This document shows, in pieces, positions 52,387 through 61,159 of a stretch of 64,000 bases of DNA. Source of the stretch: VAZQ01 sp963725065 (GTDB lineage Bacteria > Pseudomonadota > Alphaproteobacteria > Rhizobiales > Xanthobacteraceae); NCBI GenBank assembly GCA_963725065.1, contig CAVRXD010000018.1, positions 1 to 64,000 on the forward strand, read 5' to 3'. Below the pieces are notes generated by a model that was not told where the DNA came from, ran no database searches, and saw only the letters and a program-made list of their open reading frames with translations. Position numbers and translations under genes: made by a program. The stretch's first letter is position 1, and each line of letters starts with the position of its first letter.

Positions 52387-52754
52387 ATGCTGATCGTGCC
52401 GGAAGCGGACGCGCTCGTAGTCGAGGTGCGCGCCGATCCGCAGAAGATCGACCAGATCAAGCTCGGCCAGCCGGCGGCGCTGCGCTTCCCCAATTTCAGC
52501 CAGCGCACCACGCCCGAACTCAACGGCCGCGTCAGCCGCATCGCCGCCGACGTCATCCAGGATCAGCGTTCGGTGAGCCCTATTTTCTCGTACGCATCAG
52601 TATGTCACTGGACGAGCTTGCCCGCCTGAACGGGCTCAAGCTGGTGCCCGGGATGCCGGTCGAGGCATTCATCCGGACCGACGAGCGCACGATGCTGTCT
52701 TATCTCTTCAAGCCGCTGACGGATCAGGCCCGGCGGGCGTTCCGGGAGAAATAG
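52387..52754 (+). pseudogene. Broken C-terminal remnant of a type I secretion adaptor (HlyD/PrsE-like)
   Basis: The first frame (52387 to about 52570) reads MLIVPEADALVVEVRADPQK, LGQPAALRFPNFSQRTTPEL and SRIAADVIQDQRS; the next frame continues GEPYFLVRISMSLDELARLN, LVPGMPVEAFIRTDERTMLS and ends YLFKPLTDQARRAFREK. Together they are a clean match to the last about 120 residues of HlyD-type membrane fusion proteins. One base is missing near 52575 (TCGGTGAG where TCGGGTGAG would keep the frame) and the N-terminal about 300 residues are absent. No ABC exporter gene is nearby. A non-functional relic of a type I secretion system. Confidence 0.85.
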
Positions 52755-52793
52755 GACACCGCCGAAGGCTCTGCGGCCGTAAGAAACACCGGA

Positions 52794-53243
52794 CTAGGCC
52801 AAGGCCGCAAGCTGCGGCACGCAGTGCACCAGCAGCTCCTCGCCTTCCAGGACCATTGCATCCAGCTTTTCTTCAACCGTTTCCCGAACCGCGCACCAGA
52901 CGAGCGCGGCGCGCGCAACGATCTGCGCCTTCTTTTTCTGCAGCACCCCCCGCGCCTGCTCGGCGAGCGCCAACAGGCTGTTGTGTTCGAACAGAAGCGT
53001 CCCGGCCCCGTCTTCCAGCACATACACGCGGCCCAGACGCGAGATGCAAAGGATGCATTCGTCGTCCGGCGCGCCAAGCAGATAGAATTGCGGATCGCCT
53101 ATTTCGGTGATGCCGACATCCCAGCGCCTCGCTCCGGCACGGGACGACTCAGGTGCCAGGCTTTCTACCAGGGCCTTGAGCTCGGCCGGCCGCCACGGGC
53201 CGTCCGACTGCAGCACCTTCGATTGGAATGCGATCACCGTCAT
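52794..53243 (-). CDS. Hypothetical protein coupled to an XRE regulator
   Basis: 149 aa, ATG with GAGGTGAAGG upstream, overlapping the upstream XRE stop by four bases. Cytoplasmic, no signal or membrane segment. Visible features: FYLLGAPDDECILCISRLGR (about 55-74), a repeated pattern of beta strands and a helical C-terminal part EKLDAMVLEGEELLVHCVPQ. I do not recognise a family. Strict coupling suggests it works with the regulator, perhaps as a ligand-sensing or modulating partner. Confidence 0.72.
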   Translation of the reverse strand: MTVIAFQSKVLQSDGPWRPAELKALVESLAPESSRAGARRWDVGITEIGDPQFYLLGAPDDECILCISRLGRVYVLEDGAGTLLFEHNSLLALAEQARGVLQKKKAQIVARAALVWCAVRETVEEKLDAMVLEGEELLVHCVPQLAALA

Positions 53244-53545
53244 TCCTTCACCTCGAACAACAACCGATGGAGCTCCGGGTCGTAAAAGGACAGCAGCCGA
53301 CGGGCGAAGGCCGAGGGCTCGACCGCAAGCGCGCGAGCCCACGCCTCCATGCTTTCGGTGGGCACGCGGCCGAAGCCATTCTCCACTTGGGAGACGAACG
53401 TGTAGTATTTTAGGCCCAGATGCTCCGCGAGCTGGATCTGCGACAATCCCGCGCGGGCACGCAGCTCCTTGAGCCAGGCCCCCGCCCGGTGGCGCAATTC
53501 CTTGGCTTCCGGCGCCTTCTTGGCGAACTGGATCTGTCTGCCCAC
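53240..53545 (-). CDS. XRE-type helix-turn-helix regulator
   Basis: 101 aa. The helix-turn-helix is at about residues 23-80: AWLKELRARAGLSQIQLAEH, LKYYTFVSQVENGFGRVPTE. The tail FARRLLSFYDPELHRLLFEV is short. Shares a four-base overlap with the hypothetical gene downstream. Its target is probably its own promoter, and the pair could be a small two-gene regulatory unit; a toxin-antitoxin role is possible but the partner does not resemble a known toxin. Confidence 0.85.
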   Translation of the reverse strand: MGRQIQFAKKAPEAKELRHRAGAWLKELRARAGLSQIQLAEHLGLKYYTFVSQVENGFGRVPTESMEAWARALAVEPSAFARRLLSFYDPELHRLLFEVKE

Positions 53546-54103
53546 CGGCCTAACCCCGCCTTGCCTTCAGAATTGCTAAACTATCCGACCATAGTAGCAC
53601 AATTGCGCCCACAAGGGGAGGCGGCTCCGCCCGCCAGGGGCGGGCATGCGCCGTTCGCGGTGGCGCTCGCTCCCCGGACGTCCGGAGGTCGCGCCGCGAG
53701 CCTTTGGCCGTGCGTCCACGCTTCCACTGCTCCGGTATTGCCGTCTCGGGTGGCCGGAGCGGCTGCTCGGCGCCGGATTACGGCGGCCAAGTGTCCGAAG
53801 TCGCGCGCACGTGAGGCAGCGTCGAAAGTCTGTCCCGCGTTTCGCGTCGTTCGCACGCGACGCAACCTGTTGGGCGCTTGAGCCGCGCGTTGCAAATGGG
53901 TGACACCGCCAAGAAATCGACATTACGTTGCGGGCAGGTGACAGCGCACCAAAATCGAACAAATTCGTTGGCCAAAGATGTCGTCGCCAGTTGCTCGGGC
54001 AGTTAATTCAAGCCAGCTTCGAAAACTGGACGCGTGCAGGTGGATTGGAAGTGGGGCTCGCACTTAGAACGCCGGTCCCGTTGCAACTTGGGAGAATGAC
54101 CTC
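53546..54103. other. Intergenic region before the L,D-transpeptidase
   Basis: 558 bases with promoters expected in both directions. A 7-bp hairpin GCCCGCC-AGG-GGCGGGC lies near 53628-53644. Several overlapping short frames on both strands read as Arg/Ser/Pro-rich low complexity with no ribosome sites, so I annotate no gene. The last 170 bases are AT-richer than the first part. Confidence 0.5.
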
Positions 54104-56204
54104 ATGAGCGGCCCCCGTTACGATCGCATCCTGGCGAGCACGGCTCTGGCGCTGATTCTGGCAGCGCCGCTCGGCTCCGCCGCCATTGCGCAGGAAGCCG
54201 CCGAATCCGCCGCCGCTCCGAGCGCGGCCGTCTCTGCGGCACAGCGGGCTGCGGCAAAGTTTGCAGCCGCCGGGCTCGATGCCGCCATCAAGCCGCAGGC
54301 CGCGGACGAATCGCCCGCCGCGTCGCCGGTCCCCGAACTCGCCGCGGCGTCGAGCGCGCCGGCTCGAACGTCGATGGTCCCCAAGCAGGCAACCGCGCCG
54401 ACCGAGGCTCCCGCGAGCCCCAGGGATGTCGCCACTGCGCCGGCCGAGACTCCCGCCGCCAAGGACAGCGGCAAGGATGCCGTCGCTCCTGCAACGCCGG
54501 CCAGTCCGGCCGTCGCGACCGAGCAGGTTGCGGCGCCGGATCCGATGGCCTCGCTCGATCCGGCCGATCGGGCCGTCGCGGAAAAGATTCGCGACCTGCT
54601 CGCGACCAAGGCCGACAAGATTTTCGCCAGCAAGAAGGAGCGCGCCGCCGTCGAGACGTTCTACCAGGCGCGCAACCTCGCGCCGCTGTGGCTCGATAAC
54701 GGCGTCGAGACCGCCCGCGCCAAAGCCGTGATCGCGCGGCTCAAGGACGCCGATGCCGAAGGCCTCGACGTCAACGACTACAAGACGCCGAATTTCGCCG
54801 GCATGAGCCCGGAGGCGCTGGCCGAGGCCGATCTGAAGCTCACCCAGACCGTGCTCACCTATGCCCGCCACGTGCAGGCCGGCCGCTTCCCCTATACCCG
54901 CGTCAGCGTCAATATCGAGCTGCCGCAAGCGCCGCCCGAACCGGCGGATGTTCTGGCCAAGGTCGCGGGTGCGGCCGACGCCGGCAAGGCGCTCGAGGAT
55001 TTCAGCCCGCCGCACGAAGCCTATAAGCGGCTCAAGGCTCAGCTCGCGCAGATGCGCGGCAAGGGCGACACGGGCAAGATGATCGCCGACGGCGCGCTGC
55101 TCAAGCTCAATGCCAAGGCGCCGATGGAAGATGCGCGCGTCCCGCTGCTGCGCGAGAAAGTTCGGCCTCGCCGGCGATGCGTCCGACTTCAAATACGACG
55201 CCAAGCTCGCGGAAGCGGTGAAGAAATTCCAGCGCGCCAACGAGTTGCCTGTCACCGGCAATGTCGATGCGAAGACGATCAAGGAGCTCAACGGCCCGCC
55301 GCGCGACAAGTCGATCGACATGGTCGTGTCCAACATGGAGCGCTGGCGCTGGTACCCGCGCGATCTCGGCAACGCGCATGTCGTGGTCAATCTGCCGGAC
55401 TTCACGCTCAAGGTGATGCACAACGGTGCCCAGGTCTGGACCACTCGCATCGTGATCGGCAAAGTCGACAAGGCGACCCCGCTGCTCACCGAGACGATGA
55501 AGTATGTGACCATCAACCCGACCTGGAACGTGCCGCCATCCATCGTCTACGGCGAGTATCTGCCGGCGCTGCAGCAGGATCCGACGGTGCTGGAGCGCAT
55601 GGGACTGAAGCTGGTCAATAATCGCGACGGCAGCGTGCACATCTACCAGCCGCCGGGCGAGGCCAATGCGCTCGGGCGCATCCGATTCAATTTCCCGAAT
55701 CGGTTCCTGGTGTATCAGCACGACACACCGGACAAGCACCTGTTTGCACACGACGCCCGCGCCTACAGCCACGGCTGCATGCGCGTCCAGGATCCGGCAA
55801 AGTATGCCGAGGTTCTGTTCAACATCGCGCGGCCGAGCGAGAACTGGACCGCCGACCGGATCAAGCGGATGTTCGGGACCGGCGAGCAGGATATCCAGCT
55901 GCCGGTGCCGATCTGGGTGCACCTGACCTATCAGAACGCCTTCGTCGACGACGCCGGCCAGCTGCAGATCCGCCGCGACGTCTACAACCTCGACAGCCGT
56001 ACGCTGGCAGCGATCAAGAGCGAGCGCGGCATGGTCGAGCCGATGCAGGAGCGCAAGCGCGACGAGGTGGCCTCGACCAGCAGCGGCCAGCGGCGCCTTG
56101 CATCTCCCCAGGCACCGCGCGTCGTCTCGTTCTTCGAGGCACTATTCGGCGGCGGCCACTCGCAACAAGCCAGGCCGGTGCCGCCGCGTCGCATCGCGCG
56201 CTGA
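54104..56204 (+). pseudogene. L,D-transpeptidase (YkuD/YcbB-type), one-base frameshift
   Basis: About 700 residues if repaired. Frame 1 (54104 to about 55156) holds a signal segment (ALILAAPLGSAAIAQEA), an Ala/Pro-rich linker and the scaffold domain KERAAVETFYQARNLAPLWL. At 55157-55159 a run of three A has one base too many; the next frame goes on FGLAGDASDFKYDAKLAEAV (peptidoglycan-binding repeat), then the YkuD domain with VVNLPDFTLKVMHNGAQVWT and the catalytic YSHGCMRVQDPAKYA. The family is LdtD/YcbB-like, cross-linking peptidoglycan stem peptides by 3-3 bonds. Everything else is intact, so sequencing error, recent mutation or recoding are all possible. Confidence 0.85.
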
Positions 56205-56221
56205 AGCGAATCTAATGAATG

Positions 56222-56256
56222 ATACGGGCGCCGAACCCAGTGTTCGGCGCCCGTAT
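56222..56256 (+). terminator. Strong hairpin terminator after the L,D-transpeptidase
   Basis: Perfect 15-bp stem ATACGGGCGCCGAAC with its complement at 56242-56256 and a five-base loop CCAGT, starting 18 bases after the stop. No long U tract follows. Confidence 0.85.
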
Positions 56257-56483
56257 GCGTTAACAGTCATTAAGGAATATTTGCATCGCGGTTAACTGCG
56301 GCAAGTTTTCGCCATAGTCGCCTGTCACGTTTCCGGTATCGGGGGGGACGGGTACGCTAACCTCGCGTCAACCCATCCCTAATTAAACTGCGTCAGCCGC
56401 ATTCGCCGTGGTCACCAGCCGCGGCGCGTGACGGACACTGTCGCCCGCGAAGGGCAAGCTGACGCAACGAATAGGGTCGGCAC

Positions 56484-58166
56484 GTGACGGTTAAAGTCGC
56501 GCACAGGAATTTGTTGTCTTCGCACTCGGCCCGGGCGGCCTATTGCTGCAGTATCGCCGCTCTCCTCATTTTCTTTGGCTGCCATAAGCTGCAGAGTGCG
56601 AACGCCGAAGGCGACACGCGCACAATCTCCTTTCACCACGTTCATACCGACGAGGAGCTGACGATCACCTACAAGGTGAACGGCCGGTATGACGAGGAAG
56701 CGCTCAAGAAGATCAACTATCTGCTGCGCGACTGGCGCGAATCAGAACCGACCAAGATGGATCCCCATCTGATCGATCTGTTGTGGGAGGTTCACCGCGA
56801 GGTCGGCGCCAAGGAAGCGATCTGGATCATCTGCGGATACCGTTCACCCGGGACCAACTCGATGTTGCGGCGCCGCTCGAGCGGAGTCGCCGAGTTCAGC
56901 CAGCACACGCTGGGCAAGGCCATCGACTTCTACATCCCCGGCGTACCTCTGGAACGGCTGCGCGAGGTCGGCCTGCGGGCACAGCGCGGCGGCGTGGGCT
57001 TCTACCCGACGTCGGGATCACCATTCGTCCATATGGACACCGGCAGCGTGCGCCACTGGCCGCGCATGCCCGAGGCGCAACTCGCCAGCGTGCTGGCGAA
57101 GGGGCAACTGCGATACGCCGTCGCCCAGGCCGACACCCAGCAAAGCGCGCCCAGCCTGTTCGCCAGGCTCTTCGGCGGCGGCAGGACCGAGGCCGAGGAC
57201 GCGAAGACCGCGGCGACGGCGCCCGCCAAGCCCACTCGCAAGCCGGCCACAGCGCCCGAGACGCGGACGGAGAAGCCGGCGGTGGTTGCAGCAGCGTCGG
57301 AATCGCGCGTCGAAAAAACGGCGACGGCGCCGTTCCCGCAGGCCAAACCCGCCAAGACGGAGACCTCCTACCAGGTCGCATCCGCGGCCTCGAAGCCCGT
57401 CGCCAAGCAGATGCTGGCCTCCGCGTCTTCGGAGATCGTCGCCATGCCGGCGAGCTATGAAGTCGCATCCGCAAAATCCAGGCCGGTGCGTCTCGCCCAG
57501 GCGGCAACGACCCCGGCCGCGTCCGCAGGCGCATCCGTGACCGACATCATCAACGAGCGCGGTTATTGGCGGGGACTGCCCAGCGCCGATGCAATCGATG
57601 CGCCGCAAGCCGGCAGCACCCGCGCAGCGGTCGCTCGACGCAATGCCGCAGGTGCGACCGCCAGCGCCGATCCGGCGACCACGGCGAGCGCCACTCCCTG
57701 GCCCCTGACCGATCGCGTCGCCAGCGAGCCGATCCCGAATGCCCTTGCCTACGCCGCGCAGCCCACTCCGATCGCAACTGCTCGTACGTTGCCGATGGGC
57801 GTGGGAACGTCGCGTGCCGCCCCCGTTGCAGCGCCGGAAACGACCATTGCGGTCAAGCGCAGCGACGACCGTCCGTCATCGGTGGTGCCTACCAAGGTCG
57901 CCAGCGTCGTGCGGGTGGGCGATCGTTTCAACGATCCGTGGATGCGCGCCATGATCGTGAGCCCGAGCGCTCAGAACTACCTGAGGACAACCCTGCTCGG
58001 CGCCACGGACTTCCGCAATCTCGGTCCGTATCTGCAAAAGCCCACGACAACGGTGATGACGACGTTCTCGAACGATCCGTATCGCGGCATGATTTGCGAG
58101 AAATTCGACGGCAGCGCGGTGGTGTTCGTTTCGACCGCCACATTCAGCACGGCATCGCTGAGGTAA
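56484..58166 (+). CDS. DUF882 / YcbK-like M15-type peptidase with long variable tail
   Basis: 560 aa. GTG start. N-terminal hydrophobic segment about 19-34 (CCSIAALLIFFGCHKLQS, possible lipoprotein or signal). The DUF882 domain spans about 45-205: ISFHHVHTDEELTITYKVNG, ICGYRSPGTNSMLRRRSSGV, then the zinc site SQHTLGKAIDFYIPGVPLER and SPFVHMDTGSVRHWPRMPEA with His and Asp ligands of D-Ala-D-Ala-type peptidases. Residues about 215-450 are Ala/Pro/Thr-rich low complexity that vary between species; about 100 C-terminal residues are again ordered. It is a cell-wall murein peptidase, fitting the adjacent transpeptidase. Confidence 0.88.
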   Translation: MTVKVAHRNLLSSHSARAAYCCSIAALLIFFGCHKLQSANAEGDTRTISFHHVHTDEELTITYKVNGRYDEEALKKINYLLRDWRESEPTKMDPHLIDLLWEVHREVGAKEAIWIICGYRSPGTNSMLRRRSSGVAEFSQHTLGKAIDFYIPGVPLERLREVGLRAQRGGVGFYPTSGSPFVHMDTGSVRHWPRMPEAQLASVLAKGQLRYAVAQADTQQSAPSLFARLFGGGRTEAEDAKTAATAPAKPTRKPATAPETRTEKPAVVAAASESRVEKTATAPFPQAKPAKTETSYQVASAASKPVAKQMLASASSEIVAMPASYEVASAKSRPVRLAQAATTPAASAGASVTDIINERGYWRGLPSADAIDAPQAGSTRAAVARRNAAGATASADPATTASATPWPLTDRVASEPIPNALAYAAQPTPIATARTLPMGVGTSRAAPVAAPETTIAVKRSDDRPSSVVPTKVASVVRVGDRFNDPWMRAMIVSPSAQNYLRTTLLGATDFRNLGPYLQKPTTTVMTTFSNDPYRGMICEKFDGSAVVFVSTATFSTASLR

Positions 58167-58200
58167 TTCTACTTCTCATCGCGGGGGGCGTTGGGGCGCA

Positions 58201-58244
58201 GCGCCGCAAGTCGGGGAAACCCGATTTGCGGCGCAGCGATTTTT
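58201..58244 (+). terminator. Rho-independent terminator with GAAA tetraloop
   Basis: GCGCCGCAAGTCGGG (58201-58215) pairs with CCCGATTTGCGGCGC (58220-58234), one G-U pair, closed by a GAAA tetraloop and followed by AGCGATTTTT. Lies between the peptidase gene and the convergent gapR gene. Confidence 0.88.
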
Positions 58245-58294
58245 AGCGTTCGGAGAACTGACGCCGCATCGGCATCTCTCGCGTTCGCTCCCGA

Positions 58295-58573
58295 TCAGTT
58301 CAGCATGCCGAGCGCATGCATGTAGGTCTCCAGAATCGTCTCGTGCTCGCGTCTTTCATCGGCATCCTGCTTGCGCAGACGCACGATCGTGCGCAGTGCC
58401 TTGACATCGAAGCCAGTACCCTTGGCTTCGGCATAGACGTCGCGGATGTCGTCGGCGATGGTTTTCTTCTCTTCCTCCAGCCGCTCGATGCGCTCCACGA
58501 ACGCCTTCAGGTGATCCTTTGCGAAGCGGGTCGCGGGCGCTTCTTCTTCCTTTGAAGCGGCGGCAGTGGCCAT
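58295..58573 (-). CDS. gapR: GapR nucleoid-associated protein (DUF2312)
   Basis: 92 aa. DUF2312/GapR family: APATRFAKDHLKAFVERIER, LEEEKKTIADDIRDVYAEAK and GFDVKALRTIVRLRKQDADE match the whole domain. In Caulobacter GapR binds overtwisted DNA ahead of replication and transcription and is essential or near-essential. An initiator ATG with GGAGG upstream; the N-terminal 12 residues are a variable Glu-rich start. Marks the genome as alphaproteobacterial. Confidence 0.93.
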   Translation of the reverse strand: MATAAASKEEEAPATRFAKDHLKAFVERIERLEEEKKTIADDIRDVYAEAKGTGFDVKALRTIVRLRKQDADERREHETILETYMHALGMLN

Positions 58574-58685
58574 GGGAACCTCCTCCAGTGACTCGAACGA
58601 ATCGTGGCAAGAGGTTTCAGAAGCAAGGACACCAAGGTCAAGCCGGCAGACGGTTCATCCCCGGAGTACACAGGCGATAAAAATT

Positions 58686-58988
58686 TTAATGTCGGTGCCC
58701 GGTCTTCTCGAACGCGGCTTGCTGGTCCTTGGCGGCCTCCTTCTGGTGCTTGGCCTTCCATTCCTCATACGGCATGCCGTAGATCGTCTCACGACTCTCG
58801 TCCTTGGACATCGCCACGCCGCGGGCGTCAGCGGCCTCCTTCATCCAGTTCGACAGGCAATTGCGGCAGAAGCCGGCGAGATTCATCAAGTCGATGTTCT
58901 GCACGTCGGTGCGCGCGCGCAAATGCTCGAGAAGGCGCCGGAACGCTGCGGCCTCGAGCTCCGTGGTGGTCTTTTCGTCGAGCGGCAT
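58686..58988 (-). CDS. DUF1244 family small protein
   Basis: 100 aa. Family core: RTDVQNIDLMNLAGFCRNCL, SNWMKEAADARGVAMSKDES and YGMPYEEWKAKHQKEA, with a CxxC pair (Cys52, Cys55) that may bind metal. ATG 58988 gives the usual start MPLDEKTTTELEAAAFRRLL; AAAGGAG lies slightly far upstream (about ten bases). Function not known, often beside pyk-region genes in this order. Confidence 0.9.
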   Translation of the reverse strand: MPLDEKTTTELEAAAFRRLLEHLRARTDVQNIDLMNLAGFCRNCLSNWMKEAADARGVAMSKDESRETIYGMPYEEWKAKHQKEAAKDQQAAFEKTGHRH

Positions 58989-59233
58989 GGGCGCATGCTC
59001 CTTTTCTCGCTGCCAGGGCCCTGAAGATTTTCGGACTTGGCCACAATAGGATAGTGATGGCACCGGCCACTTTCCAGCGTGGATGGAGCGCCATCGCATG
59101 GCGGCCCGAAGCGACACCACGCCCGTCCCTTGCATTGAACATTGACCGCGACAATGGCAAAGCAGATGCGAAGCGGGACCGCTGAACCATTGCCTGCCCG
59201 CGGCAAGCGCCGCACCGTCTCCGGTTGAAGGCC

Positions 59234-60526
59234 GTGACTGCATCCTCCCGCGCTCTGCTGGAAGACCTGTTCCGCGCAGCGGTTGGGGCCGCGCATCCCG
59301 CCAATTCCCTGCACCCGCACCTGCCCGCACCGCCCTCATCCGGACGCCTGCTGATTCTGGCGGCCGGCAAGGCCGCCGGCTCCATGGCCGAGGTCGCCGA
59401 GCGTCATTACCTCGACGAGCGCGGCCTGCCGGCGAGCCGCATCGGTGGCCTCGCGGTCACCCGTCACGGCTACGGCCGGCCCACACGGTTGGTGCGCGTC
59501 GTGGAAGCGGGCCATCCCGTGCCCGACGCGGCCGGTGTGGCCGCGACCCTTGAAACGCTGGCCATGGCCGATGCCGCCGGCGCCGACGATCTGGTCTTGG
59601 CGCTCATTTCCGGTGGCGCATCCGCCAACTGGATCGCGCCCGCTGCCGGCCTCTCGCTCGCGGAAAAACAGGCGGTCACGCGGGCACTGCTCGCGTCGGG
59701 CGCCTCGATCGGCGAGATCAACGCGGTGCGCAAGCATCTGTCCCGGATCAAGGGCGGGCGCCTTGCCCGGCATGCGCATCCCGCCCGGGTGGTATCGGTC
59801 GGCATTTCCGACGTGCCTGGGGATGATCCAGCGGTGATCGGCTCGGGGCCCACGGTGCCGGATCGCACCACGTTGGCCGATGCCCGCGCCGTCGTGGCGC
59901 GCTACGGCCTCGACCTGCCCAGGCTCGTCACCCAGACCCTCGCGGACCCCGCCAACGAGACCCCGAAGCCCGGAGACGCCATCTTCGCCGGCACGTCGTT
60001 TGCGCTGGCGGTGCGACCCGCCGATGTGTTTCGTGCCGTCGAGCAGGAGGTCCGCGCCCGCGGATATGACTGCATCGTGCTCGGCACCGCGATCGAGGGG
60101 GAGGCCCGGGACGTTGCCGCCGACCACGCGCGGCTGGCGCGCGAACTGCGGGGACAGGGACGCCGTGCCGTGATCCTCTCGGGCGGCGAGCTCACGGTGA
60201 CGCTACGGGGCAAAGGTCGCGGCGGCCCCAACCAGGAATATGGGCTGGCCCTGGCCGTGGCGCTCGGCGGTACAACCGGGATCGCGGCGCTGGCCGGCGA
60301 CACCGATGGAACCGATGGCGGGGGCGGGCGCGCCGAGGACCCCGCGGGCGCCTTCGTCGATGAGACCACGCTGACCCGGGCCGGGCGCCTCGGCCTCGAT
60401 CCGGCCGCGTTTCTTAACGACAACAATTCGACGGAATTCTTTGAGAAACTTGGAGATCTGCTGACCCCGGGGCCGACATTGACCAACGTGAACGACTTCC
60501 GGGCCATCCTCGTTGACAGCCTCTGA
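59234..60526 (+). CDS. Glycerate 2-kinase (GckA/TtuD family, MOFRL)
   Basis: 430 aa. GTG 59234 has GAAGG a few bases upstream; TTG three codons earlier is an alternative. N-terminal DUF4147 kinase domain with LLILAAGKAAGSMAEVAERH (about 42-61), LVLALISGGASANWIAPAAG and VRKHLSRIKGGRLARHAHPA; C-terminal MOFRL domain with SGGELTVTLRGKGRGGPNQE (about 317-336). It phosphorylates D-glycerate to 2-phosphoglycerate, leading on to pyruvate kinase encoded downstream, so the block links glycerate use and lower glycolysis. Confidence 0.93.
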   Translation: MTASSRALLEDLFRAAVGAAHPANSLHPHLPAPPSSGRLLILAAGKAAGSMAEVAERHYLDERGLPASRIGGLAVTRHGYGRPTRLVRVVEAGHPVPDAAGVAATLETLAMADAAGADDLVLALISGGASANWIAPAAGLSLAEKQAVTRALLASGASIGEINAVRKHLSRIKGGRLARHAHPARVVSVGISDVPGDDPAVIGSGPTVPDRTTLADARAVVARYGLDLPRLVTQTLADPANETPKPGDAIFAGTSFALAVRPADVFRAVEQEVRARGYDCIVLGTAIEGEARDVAADHARLARELRGQGRRAVILSGGELTVTLRGKGRGGPNQEYGLALAVALGGTTGIAALAGDTDGTDGGGGRAEDPAGAFVDETTLTRAGRLGLDPAAFLNDNNSTEFFEKLGDLLTPGPTLTNVNDFRAILVDSL

Positions 60527-60580
60527 GAGTTCACGCGATATCGGCCTTCGGACCGTCGGGCGGCTTGGAATGCGGGCGGG

Positions 60581-61159
60581 ATGAAACACCTGCACACGAG
60601 AACGGAAATTCGGCGCAGCCCCCTGCCCCGCCTGGCGGGCATGCGCGCGTTCGCCTGCGGCGCGCTGGTCACGGCGGCTTTCGCCCTGACACCCGAGCCG
60701 GCCAGGGCTGATTTCCGGCTTTGCAACAACACCGGCAACCGGGTCGGTATCGCGGTCGGCTACAAGGAGAACGAGGGCTGGACCACCGAGGGCTGGTGGA
60801 ACATCTCGGCCCGCAGCTGCGAGACCGTGCTGCGCGGCTCCCTCGTCGCCCGGTTCTATTACATCTACGCGGTCGACTACGATCGTGGCGGCGAATGGTC
60901 TGGTCAGGCCTTCATGTGCACGCGGGAAAAGGAGTTCACGATCCGCGGCACCGATGATTGCCTGGCGCGCGGTTACGACCGCACGGGCTTTTTCGAAGTC
61001 GATACCGGCGACCAGCCGTCCTGGACGGTCCAGCTCACCGAATTGGCCGACCAGGCGCCCATGCAACAACCGCTGCAGTCGCGTGTCCCGATGCTTCAAA
61101 CGCCTCCGCCGGCCACCCGGCCGGCCGCTCCGACGCCTCCGTCCCGAAGCCGCAACTGA
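60581..61159 (+). CDS. DUF1036 domain secreted protein
   Basis: 192 aa. Signal peptide about 14-41 ending EPARADF; the domain FRLCNNTGNRVGIAVGYKEN, WTTEGWWNISARSCETVLRG and CLARGYDRTGFFEVDTGD is DUF1036, with four Cys likely in two disulfides. The C-terminal 45 residues are Pro/Gln-rich. Stop TGA shares one base with the pyk ATG. Periplasmic; function unknown. Confidence 0.9.
   Translation: MKHLHTRTEIRRSPLPRLAGMRAFACGALVTAAFALTPEPARADFRLCNNTGNRVGIAVGYKENEGWTTEGWWNISARSCETVLRGSLVARFYYIYAVDYDRGGEWSGQAFMCTREKEFTIRGTDDCLARGYDRTGFFEVDTGDQPSWTVQLTELADQAPMQQPLQSRVPMLQTPPPATRPAAPTPPSRSRN

Noticed and set aside
52794..53545. XRE pair as a known toxin-antitoxin system
   Set aside because: The partner protein lacks motifs of HipA, RelE, HigB or similar toxins that I can see; kept as an unassigned module.
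53420..53975. Several frames of 65-153 codons between xre and the transpeptidase
   Set aside because: All overlap each other on both strands, are Arg/Ser/Pro-rich and have no ribosome sites.
60958..61158. 67-codon upstream extension of pyruvate kinase
   Set aside because: It is read in a shifted frame of the DUF1036 gene; the family N terminus starts at 61159.
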